This document shows positions 44,941 to 56,480 of a DNA stretch of 64,000 nt, piece by piece. The DNA is from Cinnamomum chago. Taxonomy: Eukaryota; Streptophyta; Magnoliopsida; Laurales; Lauraceae. Positions within the stretch are counted from its first letter, which is position 1; every line of letters starts with the position of its first letter. The stretch lies in NCBI GenBank assembly GCA_038049695.1, contig CP142451.1, positions 66,655,501-66,719,500 on the forward strand, read 5' to 3'. Below the pieces are notes generated by a model that searched no databases, was not told the origin of the DNA, and saw only the letters and a program-made list of their open reading frames with translations. The translations under genes and the position numbers were made by a program.

Positions 44941-46260
44941 TTGCCCGTTGCATCCGCGTCCACTTATTTCAGATGATATGCTTGAACTTGCCGCTGAGGT
45001 CTATTTCGATCCTGGTTCTGTCTTCCTTGATGTGCATTCATATTCTGCTGAGGTGGATGGGCATTTTGGTTCTGAGGTTGTTGACGGGGCTGCTGTTGCT
45101 GGTTCTGTTGTTGTGGCTGCCTGGGTTGGTTCTGAGCTACTTGTTGGTTCTGCTGAGGTGACTTGTTGCCCTGGTTCCTAATATTTGGACAATCTCTCAC
45201 CAAGTGATCTGTAAGGCCACACTTGAAACATCTGCCTGTGACTCTGTAACATAGGTGAGAAGGATGGTTCTTGCCACAGTGTTCACATCCACCTTGCCTT
45301 GGGGTATTCTAATTTTGCCTTGACTTCTTGCCCTGATAGGATCTCTGTCCTTGCTGCTGACGTTTCCTCTGGGCATCCTTAATAATCTTTTTATTGATGT
45401 TTTCAAATTTATTAGCTCGCTTGACTACCTCTTGGAATGTGGCTGGTAGGACAACACCTGAAGCATCTCTTTCAATAATAGGGTTAAGTCCCTCTAAGAA
45501 TTTAATAATCTTTTTCTCCTTGGTATCAACGAGCTCTGGTGCATAGCGGGACAGTCTTTCGAACTTTGTAACAAATTCGAGGACTGTCATGTCTCCTTGT
45601 GTGAGTAGCTGAAACTCCACAGCCATTTGTCTCTTGATATGAGAGGGCACATACTTCTTGGTGAACTGCTCCTTGAAAGTAGCCCACGCGATATCATTAG
45701 CAATGTCCTGATAACCATCTTTGAGTGTTTTCCACCAAATGTCGGCCAAGCCAATAAACATAGAGGCTGCCAAATGAACTCGTTGTCTGCCTGTGCACTG
45801 AAACAGGTTGAAGGTGTTCTCGGTATGAGTTAACCAATCATCTGCTATCAAAGGATTCTCCTTTCTGGTGCATTCTTTTGGACCTCTCTTCCGGAAGCGT
45901 TCGAATAATGCATTCGGGTTATCGTCAAGGTTATTGATAATAATCTGAGGACCCATGTGTTGAGGTTGTACATGTTCTGGTCTCCTGCCCAACACTTCCA
46001 ATAATTGCCTTTGTACTTGTGCCAACTCTTCATCTTTCTTGGCCATTTGCTCTTGCAATCTGGCATGATTCTCTTTGGTTTTCCTTTGTTGTTCCATCAT
46101 CATCTCATTTCTTTTCTGTTGTTGTTCCATCATCATTTGCATAAAGTTCTGCAATTGATTATCTCCAGAGGAGCCTGCTGTATGAGCATTGTTGGTAGAA
46201 GGATTTGTATTTGAGTGGTCCCTGCGTGGAGGATTTTTGCTGCAAAACCATTTGTTAGTA
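44941..46260 (-). pseudogene. Chromovirus B gag
   Basis: The main frame 46154-45309 encodes a Gln/Met-rich N-terminus (MQNFMQMMMEQQQKRNEMMM), then DDWLTHTENTFNLFQCTG, WWKTLKDGYQDIA and KFERLSRYAPELVDTKEKK. After a frameshift comes a zinc-knuckle stretch (CFKCGLTDHLVRDC near 45235-45190) and a Gln/Asn/Pro-rich tail ending in a stop at 44964. Where chromovirus A starts with Met-Pro-Pro-Arg, B has Asn-Pro-Pro-Arg, so the original start codon is lost. Confidence 0.9.
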
Positions 46261-46372
46261 CAACAGAATACACACCCACAATCCCCACGCTATACTAACT
46301 AACGAAAATTCTAACGGATCCTCTCCACTTCCCTATGTTTTTAATGTCTTTTAATTGACGGACATATTTCTT

Positions 46373-46384
46373 GCTCTGATACCA
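46373..46384 (-). promoter_or_regulatory. Primer-binding site of chromovirus B
   Basis: GCTCTGATACCA on the plus strand is TGGTATCAGAGC on the minus strand, five bases from the LTR end at 46390. It is the initiator-Met-type site. Confidence 0.92.
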
Positions 46385-46389
46385 GCGCC

Positions 46390-48110
46390 TGTCAAGCCCC
46401 GGGACCGAGGTCCTGATAATCAAGTCCTTAATCCGGGGTCGTGACGCGACGAGTAAGAAAATTCCACCCGTACGTGCTAATTGTTTTCCCATAGGATTCC
46501 GTAGTGAGGATTCCAGACAATCCATCACAACCAATTTATCAATTCACAACAAATAATGATATGCGGAAGCATGTAGCAAAATAAAAATCAAATGTAACAT
46601 AAGATAGGTGCACCAACTTGGTATCAAAAGAGAAATATATACATAGCATAACCTAAGGTTAATTAAAGTTGTGAGGATCACAAAAGTATATTTAAGTTAT
46701 ACAACCCAACAAGGACAACAGAGGCCATAAACAAAGTTTCCAAAATAAAAGTCATTCCCCAAAAGATGTTATCAAAACTTCAGACCCAACATGACGTCTA
46801 CATGACATCAGTTGGCTGCCACTCATGCTCCACCAGAGGCCTTACTGCCTCCTCCACGCGTTCCGCCTCAAAGGCTGCGGGTCCGACATCTGACACCAAA
46901 CAGAAAAGTATCAAGCACGGCCGTCTTGCAGGTGAATAAAATAGATAAGATATACAAGTTTTATAAATTCCATATTTATAATCATAAAATGCAGTTGAAA
47001 CGATACATGTATAAAGAATAAATCTAAATAAACCATTTATGTATAAATGAAAGAATTACATATTTAAAAATACTTCAAACTGACAGACAAATAATCAAAA
47101 TATTGGCAGACCACATTTAGCTATATTCTCCTGTTACCGAAGTAACAAGAGCAAAGAAAGATCGATGCCATACAATGGTAGGAACAGATAACCGTTGCCA
47201 TACGAGATGACCGGAACAAACAGAAACAGTTGCCACTACCCGTGGGACCGGAATACAGAACCGCTGCCATGGCCGGAGCAGACAGAGTCCAAACTGCAGT
47301 TGGCAAATTATTTTAGGATCCTAAGCCGAGTGATCAACCCGACACAGTGACCCAAGCTTAGTGGTGCCAATTCAAATCCAAAATGATATAATTCAAATCA
47401 CTAACCACAATTCAAATTGATAAAAGGACTACTCTGTATCAAAACAATCGGACAATTTCAGAAACAATTCAGATGAGTAACCTTTCTAATGATTTTCAAA
47501 CGTGGTGAACCACTCAAATCCATTTCAAAGTGATTTATAAGAATACATGTATAAATCTACTAACATGGAACGAGATGATATGTAGTAGTTGATTAGCTCA
47601 CCGAGAGCTACCTCATTACACATTTACTACCTTAATATCAGTATATAATTTTAATAAATTTGGTGCCTCTGGAGATCTTTGATAATTGGGACCCAAAATG
47701 TGTGCCAAGGTTTATAAAAGGTTTCCTTCGGTGTTTACTTACCGAACAAACCTCCTATTATACTTCAAAATATAGCCATAGTGTGCAGAAACGAGCCTTA
47801 GGTCAAAGCCCAGGTCCGCTCGAGCGAGGGAATGTTCGCTCGAGCGTAGCTTCCCAGAAGCTCCTCCGCTTGAGCGCACATCAAGTGTGCTCGAGTGAAC
47901 GACGTTCTGTCTCGCTCCTCGCAAACAGTATTTAGGTCCGCTCGAGCGAAGTCCATGTTCGCTAGAGCAGACTGCCCACTGCCTAGGTGTGTCCAGTGCA
48001 GAATTTCTGCTTCTTCTTCAAACATTTTATCCTTTCTTTTACATGTCTAGCATTCCTTCTACACTTTCTGAGCTCCCACTAACAACCAACCACATACATT
48101 CAACCACTAC
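46390..48110 (-). repeat. 5' LTR (right) of chromovirus B, first part
   Basis: It runs on the plus strand from TGTCAAGCCCCGGG to CATTCAACCACTAC, where a Tat fragment is inserted. It aligns with 38569-40279 of the left LTR, including the CTGCAG motif (47289-47303) and palindromes (47815-47978). Confidence 0.92.
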
Positions 48111-50131
48111 GATTGGGGCCCGGCCTTTCATCCTCTCCTTCCGCCCCGGGGCTGCCGGCGGAGGAAGTAAAGCGAGTCATCAACATTTTTTTTTTGTGAG
48201 TGTATGCCAGATTTTCTATTCTACTTGGAATTTGAAGTTGTGATCCGAAGATTCACCTTCATAAGTAGAAAGGAAATCAACTATTTTTTCTAACTTTCCA
48301 TTGCACATATACTTTAAGAAAGAGACACAACTTTTTTTAAATGTCGTGAGAGGCAATTTTGTTTGCCGTGAAAGGCGGTTTTACCATAGAAGGCAATTTA
48401 CAAATCTCATCAATAAAGAAAGACAAGAAATGTGATTTTTTTGTCTCTTTACAAAGAATACAAGATACAATAGAAAAGTGAGAAAAGGAATCTGACTTCT
48501 CAGGAGATTGTGGGAACTCGTTCAGATCGACGGTCGCAAGTCATTTATGGACTTCGCCATCGTCCTTCAGATGAGAACACATGATGCTTTGTTTCTTTGG
48601 CTTAGCTAGGACCTCAGTTTTTTAGAGGATAAAGACCAAGGGGAGGTCCTGTATCCAATAAAAAAAATGAGTAAATGGGCTAAAGAGCCGCGTTTAATCC
48701 ACGTTGGACAGAAGGAGAGGGGACCTTGGGGGGGGGGGGGGTGGCCCCTTCAGGGACTTCGATCACCTGTGGTGTTTCTTGTTGCAGAGTTCCTTCGAAG
48801 AAGGATAGCTTGTTTGTGAAGAGATTTCTTTGAGAATTCTTCAAGGTTTTTTCATGGATTTTTCTGGACCCTTTCTTCTTGGAATGACCCCCCTTTTATA
48901 AGCTTTTGGTGGCTATAAGGTGGGTTTATGAGCATTGATGGAATTGATGCTCCATGATGAGAAGAGTTATAAGTTTTTATTTCCTGATTTTGCAACTGAT
49001 TTTTCCTTGAATATGATTGGCCGATGGAGAATGATGGGCATTTAATCGCCCTTAATCTCCATGATGAGGGGAGTTTCATGGTTTTAGTGCTATGATTGCT
49101 TGGATCTGTATCCCATTTGCTTGATTTTGATTGGGCCGTCCAAAAAAATGGGTTGATGACCGCATTAAGTTGTCATAAAACGGGTCAATTAACTGCATTA
49201 AGTGGTCGCCAGGGCATTTGAAGAGTTGTGGGTCGTGCCGCGTCTTTTGGAATTCTTCTTGTGACGATCACCGATGGATCCACTTGTTGTTTGATGTCGG
49301 ATGGCGATGCAACTTCAGACATTGATTTGTGCCAGTAGGCCGGTGACATCTGTCTTGTCGATTTCTCGATCGGTCGGATAGAAAGTGTACTTTTTTTATC
49401 AGCCAATTGGCGATCTTGGAGGGATCAATGATGATTCGATGCTCTTGACGGCAGATCCGAAATGTTGATGAAGATCAGTCGATTTCAAGCATCAAGAATC
49501 AGATTTACGGAAAACCACAGAGGCTGGAATTCCCAAAACGCGAAAAGGGTAGGAAAACCGGCCATCCGGGGGAAAATCCGGCAACCCGGATTTCTAGGGT
49601 CGTCGACGACCATGGGCTGGGGTCGCCGGCGGCCAAGGTCGTCGGTGACCATGGGGATTTTTCCCCTTCCGGTCGCCGTTTCTCGGCCATTTTCGATCTT
49701 TTTGTTTCTTTTTTTTCTCATGAATTTTTCTTGACATTTTTCCTCACTTATTGGCTTGATTCTCCTGAAGAAAACCTGATGAGAAGTTGTGCAAATCGAA
49801 GCACAAAGTTTCATATTTTTTGGAAAAGTCGAAGACTTTATAGCCGATTTTCCGTCAAGAGTCAAAACTAGGTCAAACAATATCAAAATGACCCGAAATT
49901 TGAGGTGAAGCCTCTTGAGCAATGGATAGGAACAACCATGGGCTTATATCTGAGTTTTGAAGACGTGTGGGGTCCCGTTGCCTGTAGACTTGATTTTACT
50001 GCGGGGAAGATGTCGCGCTTTGATGTACGGTCAACCGATGTCCGATCGACTTGAATTTTGACAAAGAGCCTATTGAAGTCATTTTGAGATGATCCATTAG
50101 CTTTGATTTGGATGTCATGGTCCCGGGGTGT

Positions 50132-52021
50132 TGTTGGAAATAGGTGGGCCTCGTGGATAGGTTTTCAAAACCTTTTGACCCACTTGACTCAGGGATCAAC
50201 TATCCAGAAGGCTATAAAACCCAATCCAAGATCCATGTCCTCTATCTCAGCCATCATGATCAGTAAATAAGCCTATCAAGAAGATAGTACAGGAACCTAC
50301 AAGCATCAATAAAAATCTACAACATGCGAGGAAGTAGATTATACATTTCGAGCTCGGTTACACTCTAATGGAGAAGTTACGTCTTTCTTTGATGATGAAA
50401 CTCTTTCACGTATCAAACAAGAATCTTCAAGACCTATTGATCTTCCTCGCTATGACCCTCTATCAGATCTTTTTTCTCAAGAAGATGGGTGGGATCTCCA
50501 AGAGAAAACCCTACTATAAACTTCAAGGAACTAGAAAAGAAGTAGAATAGAAAGAAAAGAGGAGAAAATTGTGCAACACTTGCACAAATAAAGAGGGATG
50601 GGCGTGAATCAATGTGTGTAGGACGTCCAAGGGGATGCATCCCTTATTTATAGCCCTAAAACAATCTCCTCTCTACCTCTCTCACTAATTGAATTAGAAG
50701 TCTCACTTCCACACTAATTAGTAGCTTACTATTACCACTATGAGAAGTCCCACTTCAAATAGAAATAGTAACTTTCTAATTCCTTCCTTTTGGAGTTCAA
50801 GTAGGATTAGTTTCTAATAACTTGGGCTAGCGTGGGGACCACTAAGGATTCACTACACCAAAAATCGAAAATTGGAACGGAAAAGCGTTCCTAATCCTCC
50901 CGTTCCTAATTCGTTAAACCGTTCCAATTTCCGTTCCAATTTGGTACCAACCGTTCCTAATCCAAATTGGAACGGAAATTGGAACGGTTTAACGGATTAG
51001 GAACGGGAGGATTAGGAACGCTTTTCCGTTCCAATTTCCGATTTTTGGTGTAGTGATTCCTTAGAAAGTTGGCTTCAACTGAGACACCGAGACCCCACAT
51101 CTCATGTGCAATCCAGGCTCACAGTTAATTGCAAATAATACCACTATATAAATGCAATTGCACTCCAGTCTTAGGAATAAATTACAATGAAGACCCTAAA
51201 CTTCCACATTACCACAAGTAGGCCCCTCTATCAATATCCATGGATCAATTGGAACAAATCTGTCCAATCCAATCTTAGATCCACATCTTATTATCCTTGA
51301 GCCCCAATTAATCACAGTGGTCATCACTACCATCCAATTAACTCTTAATCGAGATGGGTGCGCACTTACTAATGATAAATCCATTAATTGGCATAAGGGG
51401 ATAATATAGATAGATTACATCTTGACCATTGGATGTTCCCACAGTTCTACTACCACGTACCCAAGACACCGAGGTGTAGACCTACAGTTGGCCTCACTCA
51501 TTGGTGACTCAAAGCAAATGAATAGATAGAAACTTGAGTTCATCAATGTCTCAGGACTGAGAGCCTATTGCTAGGGAATTATGAGAGCAGTCCTTAAATC
51601 TAGACAGTATTTCATAAGGTGTTTCTCATGGTCCTTCAATACATCCATTGTACGAGCACTGTGATCCAGAATCTTCCATTCTGTTGATCGAGACAAATCA
51701 CACTATCTCATAGTGATCAAAGTGTTGCAACCTTATCAGATGAGATGCCTAGTCTCATCACTGGTTGTGAAGATATTTTTACGTATAAAGTTTGTGACAC
51801 ATGTCTCCTGTATGTGGATCTCATCCATATACATATATCACATCTAATATACTAATAGGACCCGGTTCATCTCTTGAACCATTATGTCATATGTATTGGT
51901 CATGTTCACTAAGTAATAAAACACCATTCATCTCATGAAAGGAAAGCATGATTTATTGATAAATAAAGAAATTAATCAATTTATTACATCAACTGATGGA
52001 TTGACACCATACAATCTAATA
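50132..52021. mobile_element. Solo-LTR-like element, second copy
   Basis: It starts TGTTGGAAATAGG, ends ACAATCTAATA, and is flanked by GGTGT (50127-50131) and GGTGC (52022-52026). It aligns with 27329-33472 after removal of insertions. The Tat LTR reads across the site as in its sister copy (17240-17250). No coding content. Confidence 0.87.
50851..51055. mobile_element. Foldback CACTA-type MITE, copy 2, TSD ATT
   Basis: It has the same 205-bp length and ends as copy 1, with ATT at 50848-50850 and 51056-51058. The related host element near 32505-32512 shows the empty site GGGATTCCTTAG, which confirms the insertion. Arms of 92 bp pair with two mismatches. The 21-bp loop (GGTACCAACCGTTCC...) is the reverse complement of the loop in copy 1. 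Confidence 0.95.
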
Positions 52022-52555
52022 GGTGCTCCGCCGCCGGTAGCATTGATTTTGTTTCGGAGCGTCAAAGTCAGGTCAAACATTGTCGGAATGACCTGAAATT
52101 TGATGTGGAGCCTTTTGGAGGTATTTTGAGACCATCCATGGGCTCTGATCGAAGTTTAGATGTCTTCGACGCCGTCGCTGCTGGGAGCGCCTGTTCAGCT
52201 GCCGGAGGGGTGAAGCTAGGCCAAATGATGTTGGAATTGCCTGAGACTCGATGTAGAGCCTCTTAGTGGCATCTTGGGGCCAACTTTGCGCTCTGTTTTA
52301 TGTGTGAGGGTCTCTGGCTTTACCACCGCCGAGCTCCTTCTCAGCTGCTAGAGGAGTGAAGTTAGGCCAAATGATGTTAAAATGGCCCGAAACTTCATGT
52401 GCACCTCTCTTTTGGATGTCTTGAAGAATCTTACAAATTTTATTTGATTCTGACAAGATTTGATGCTTGAAGTGGCATTGCCCATTTGTGGTAGGATGCG
52501 GCTTCATTTGACTTCTTGATGTTGAGGAGGCAATGTGACTTTTTTGGTGTCAACA

Positions 52556-53799
52556 ACCATCAAAATCTCTCATTCCAAGTTCTATCACAAAAGCCAAATT
52601 TTCAGAACTGAATATAATATAAAAATGACTCATATACTGTAAAACAGCATGCAACCATGATCTCATATACTGTAAGGACCATAAATCCCTGCACGAAATT
52701 GTAAGAGAACTAATCCAAAATCCTTGATAAACACAGCCCTTTCAAAACAAGAGAACAATCCACTAACATATCAAACTTGTATATAAGAAGAAAACCATTT
52801 CATTGCATACATTACCAAACTGATTTATTCACTTGCCTCAACGGAAATGGGTCTCTAGACAGTCCAATATTCTCCTACACAGCTAAGCTGCAATCCTACA
52901 CCAAATCCCATGGAAAACCCATTAAAAAAGTCACTATTTTGAAAAGAGAATGAGCTCTCAAAGAGCCTCCTTACATGGATGATAAAAAAATTCTAAAGGG
53001 TCTAGAAAATCCAAGATTCAAGAGGGAAGTCGTTGCTTACCTCTAGGTGCTCCAAACAAGAAGAAGGGGAAGTCATTACTTACCTCTAGGTGCTCCAAAC
53101 AAGAAGAAGGGCTTGAGGAAAAGGGTTGTTCCAGCTGATTTTCTTCAAGAATATTATCAATAAGAAGCCAAGAGGAGGGAGAAGAGACTGGTGTGATCAA
53201 ATCTCCATTTTCCACCAAGGAAGAAGGACATGCAAAAAAGAGAAGATGGCTGGAAGAAAGGGAGTCTTCTTCAGGTTGTTGCAGGAAATGAAGAAGACTC
53301 GACGTGAGTTGGGTTTTAAGTTGAGGAAGTGGGCCCCATTGGCCCTCAAATGTTCATATGGCTGCATTTATCAATTGTGGGTCCTAAAATATCTAGTTTC
53401 CAAAAAAAAAGATATTTTCCTCATGATTTTCAAATTTTGAAATTTATGCACAGATTTGGGTGTGAAAAGACTGTCTTGTCTTTTTTCTCGAAAAACACAA
53501 TTTATGAGGTTCAAATGCAAACGGAGTGAACGTAAAAGTTGTTGTGCTTAAAATAAAAAATCCAAAAAAATTGGAAATCAATATTTTCTGAAAGCTAAAG
53601 TTGATTCCCCACACGGACAAGTGTCACACGGGCCACCCCGGACCCGGTCAAACCAGACTCAACGCGCTCAAAATTCCCCAAAGCTACTCAAAATTCTAAT
53701 CTAACTAAAAATACAAACTAATTGTCCTCTAATCCCACTTATAAACTAATCACAATTAAATAATAATAAAGTATACTAAACCTGGGTTGGGGCCTGACA
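52556..53799 (-). repeat. 5' LTR (right) of chromovirus B, second part
   Basis: The LTR resumes with ACCATCAAAATCTC and ends GGGGCCTGACA. It aligns with 40287-41527 of the left LTR. It has an extra 43-bp tandem duplication (53025-53067 and 53068-53110) that the left LTR lacks. Confidence 0.9.
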
Positions 53800-53804
53800 T
53801 TCTG

Positions 53805-53980
53805 TGAGGGGTTCACTTGAGCGAATGGAACATCACTCGAGCGAACACAGTTAGTTTCAAAACAACTGCACTTCTTCGCTTGAATATCTTGGGCAGTCCA
53901 TTCTAATAAAAGTTACATTTATTTGAACCCCTCTTTTGTCCATTACCCAATGAATTAGCCAACACTCATAAAACCTTACA
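53805..53980 (-). mobile_element. Copia-like tandem element: LTR c, right part
   Basis: It continues LTR c after chromovirus B and ends AAAACCTTACA at 53980, where LINE sequence begins. It contains two further CTCGAG-type motifs near 53810-53850. Confidence 0.85.
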
Positions 53981-54418
53981 TATGCTAATTAGAGCAAAGG
54001 AAAAGGGACTGATTCATGGTGTTAAGGTGGCCAGAAATGCTCTTAGTATTTTTCATGTATTCTGTGCTGATGATAAGTTTCTTTGCTGTAAAACTTTTTT
54101 TAGTGAAGGTAGAGAGATAAAAAGGAAACCCTTGAAGGTATTGCTCATTATGTGCGCAGCTTGTTAATTTTCATAAATTTGTGGTGTATTTAAGTAAAGG
54201 TACTTGTCGGTAAGATATGGACAAGACAAGAATTTTGAGAGGTGCGTATAGTAAATGATAATGAGACATATTTAGGAAGCCCTATTGTATGAACAAAAAT
54301 AAGAATAATAATTTTCAGGGCCTCATCTCTAAGATTTAAGTATTGAATAATGTCTTGGCAATCCTAATTGCTCTCTCAAGTGGGGAGAAGTACTCTTATT
54401 AAGTCACCACTTTCCTGG
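53981..54418 (+). pseudogene. L1-type LINE remnant, RT segment
   Basis: The frame from 53982 reads RAKEKGLIHGVKVARNALSI and then FCADDKFLCC, which corresponds to the catalytic Phe-Ala-Asp-Asp box region of plant L1-type reverse transcriptases. The downstream sequence in 54170-54418 is degenerate. The 5' part of the LINE would lie left of the tandem element, outside the window. Chromovirus C interrupts it at 54419. Confidence 0.82.
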
Positions 54419-55150
54419 TGTCACGTCCCCCGAAACCGATTAGAGAATAAACCAGATTCGGGGAGTGAAATTTAGGACTAATTAAAAATTTTGTCCTTTA
54501 GGCCCAAGGATCGTAAGTCCGCTGTGAGGATATAATATTTCAAGCCTCAAGTATAATAAGAATTACGGGATTCATACAATTCTAAGGCATATGGAATATC
54601 AACAATGGATAATAAATTTCACTTAAATTTAAAGTTGCAAGAAGGAATAAACAAAACTACTCAAAGTATTAAGTTATTACAATGGCCATCCCAAAACCAA
54701 GGCCATTAAAATAAACTGATGTCAATAATATGAAAGGTTCAACGAGAGAAAATAAAGAATAAAAGAATCTAAATGGATCCCATGTATATCTCTCTCCCAT
54801 GCCGGAAATGATGACACTACTCTACGTCATCGGCATGCCACTCTGGTTCCTCCTCTGCAGGTTAGGATCTCCTCACCGGCCTGCTCCTCATAGTAGTAAT
54901 CACTTGCGGTGTCTGCACACCAAGGAACATAGTCAACGACATGTTGAGCAATAGATAAGTAAGGTATAAATAACATGGCATGTATCAAGTGTAGAATAAT
55001 GACAAGTGTAATATCATGTGAATACACGGAAAGCGAAGCTAGGCATAAAGCATGAATAATAATCGTAAGAGGCAAGAACAGAAATCCTTACATCATTTAG
55101 TAATAACCACTATCCAAACAACGCAATGCAAGAAGCAAGAGGGAGACTCA
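54419..55150 (-). repeat. 3' LTR (left) of chromovirus C, truncated
   Basis: It aligns with 57881-58622 of the right LTR and stops after GAGGGAGACT, exactly where a CACTACACC sequence starts. The remaining 2.3 kb of LTR is missing. Confidence 0.9.
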
Positions 55151-55585
55151 CTACACCAAATTCAGCGATTAGGAACGTTGATTTGACGTGGTTTTGGGCC
55201 ATTTGTAATTAAAAGCGGTTTCAATCCATGCCAATCTAAAAATCTATTCCAAATCTAAAAAAGTGGCGTTTAAACAGTATTAAAGTTCTTTTTATCCCGT
55301 TACGCCAAAAACATAAAACATCCCTCCCATATTTTCAATGAGTCTCATGCTGTTCCATCCCTTCTGTTCTCCCCCTATTTTTGACAAGCCCATCTCATTC
55401 CCGTCAGACATGAGAGACGGCTTGAAGACGATCTCTGCATAACTCCCTCTGCCCGAGCCAGCTCCACCACTCAAGCAGATCCGAATGATCCGCACCACCA
55501 TTACTAACAAACAAGGAGGGTTCTCATTTAGAGCAGATCAAGGTTCGACTCTCATTTCTCTGGCTCTTCAAAAAGAACTGAGCTC
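55151..55585. mobile_element. CACTA-type transposon end and unidentified sequence
   Basis: It starts CACTACACCAAATTCAGCG directly after ACT in the truncated LTR. The first bases match the ends of the two MITEs, but the rest differs. No matching right end is visible before chromovirus C coding sequence resumes at about 55586. I recognise no gene in it. Confidence 0.5.
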
Positions 55586-56480
55586 CCTGCAACTAATCAA
55601 AAAACTCATCAATCCTCGGTAGCAGGTACTTGTTCTTAACAGTCACCTGATTCAACTGTCTGTAATCTATGCACATCCTCATTGTCCCATCCTTCTTCAC
55701 AAATATCACCGGAGCTCCCCACAGTGAAACACTGGGCCCGATGAAACCTTTATCCAATAGATCTTTTATTTGAGTCTTCAACTCCTTCAATTTTGGTGGA
55801 GCCATCCTATACGGGGCCTTCGAAATAGGTGTTGTACCTGGTTGCAATTCTATCATGAAATCCAACTCACAGACAGGCGACAAACCAAGAATCTCGTCCG
55901 GAAACAAATCTTGGAATTCCCGCACCACGGAAATCTCATCAACCGTCTTGGACTCCCTATCCTCCGCGATAAAGCCTTTGCAACCACTCCTCATCAATCG
56001 TTCTGCCTTCAATGCATAAATTAACCGAGTAGAGATGGGCTTCTCAACACCAACAAACTCAACGCTACGGTCTGCGCTTTGCAACTTCACGGTTTTATTC
56101 AAACAATCTAACACCGCTCGGTTCGCTGCTAAGCAATTCATACCAAGTATCACATCCAACTCCGACATTGGTAAGATGATCAAACTGGCGGTCAGCTGAA
56201 CTTCTCCAATTCAAACACTGCATCTAGGTTAGATGACATTACAAGGAACTGATCTACCTACAGGGGTACCTACTATCAAATCATATGGTAGTGTCTCCTT
56301 ATCCTCCCCCAAGAGAAGTGCAAATGCTGGTGCAACAAATGAGTGTGTGGGTCCAGGATCAAATAGAACTTTAGCATCAAATCCACAAACTGAAAGTGTA
56401 CCTTCTATGGCATTTCTCGTAGCCTCAGCTTCCTCATGCGTCAGAGCAAAACCCTTCCCTGCATACTGGGGAAGCTGCTG
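55586..56480 (-). pseudogene. Chromovirus C protease and RT N-terminus
   Basis: Near 56350-56380 the minus strand gives VLFDPGPTHSFVA, a retropepsin block with altered residues. The open frame 56183-55593 continues with [18 protein letters not shown] and [20 protein letters not shown], then [20 protein letters not shown] and [10 protein letters not shown]. It stops before the catalytic RT box because of the deletion. It cannot yield an active polymerase. Confidence 0.88.

Larger units (their letters stand above)
48111..52555 (-). mobile_element. Truncated Tat element: LTR plus ~67-nt leader
   Basis: The right end GGTGTCAACA (52555) and the body align with the Tat LTR at 15300-34814. To the left of the LTR (starting about 48177) remain about 67 bases with a CCCCGGGG core like the primer region at 15250. 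The rest of the element and three bases of the expected left duplication are missing, since the left flank ends ACTAC and the right flank begins ACCAT. This is a deleted insertion rather than a clean solo LTR. It is itself interrupted at 50132-52021. Confidence 0.83.
38569..53799 (-). mobile_element. Chromovirus B (Tekay/Del-like)
   Basis: The left LTR is 38569-41527, the internal region 41528-46389, and the right LTR 46390-48110 plus 52556-53799. Flanks are TTTTG (38564-38568) and TTCTG (53800-53804), a 5-bp duplication with one mismatch. The host LTR c reads across the site. The minus strand runs PBS, gag, protease, RT, RNase H, integrase, chromodomain, polypurine tract. The two LTRs are nearly the same length net of insertions (2959 and about 2965 bp) and very similar. 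All genes carry stops or frameshifts. Confidence 0.93.

Noticed and set aside
48106..52560. A clean TSD (ACTAC/ACAAC) for the Tat fragment
   Set aside because: The match requires a mismatch and places the element end inside the LTR terminus. Comparison with the uninterrupted LTR at 40285 shows the right flank starts with ACCAT and the left flank is truncated.
55292..55510. A 72-residue minus-strand ORF between LTR and RT of chromovirus C
   Set aside because: No domain or homologue recognised. It lies in the rearranged CACTA-linked segment and has no promoter or context of its own.
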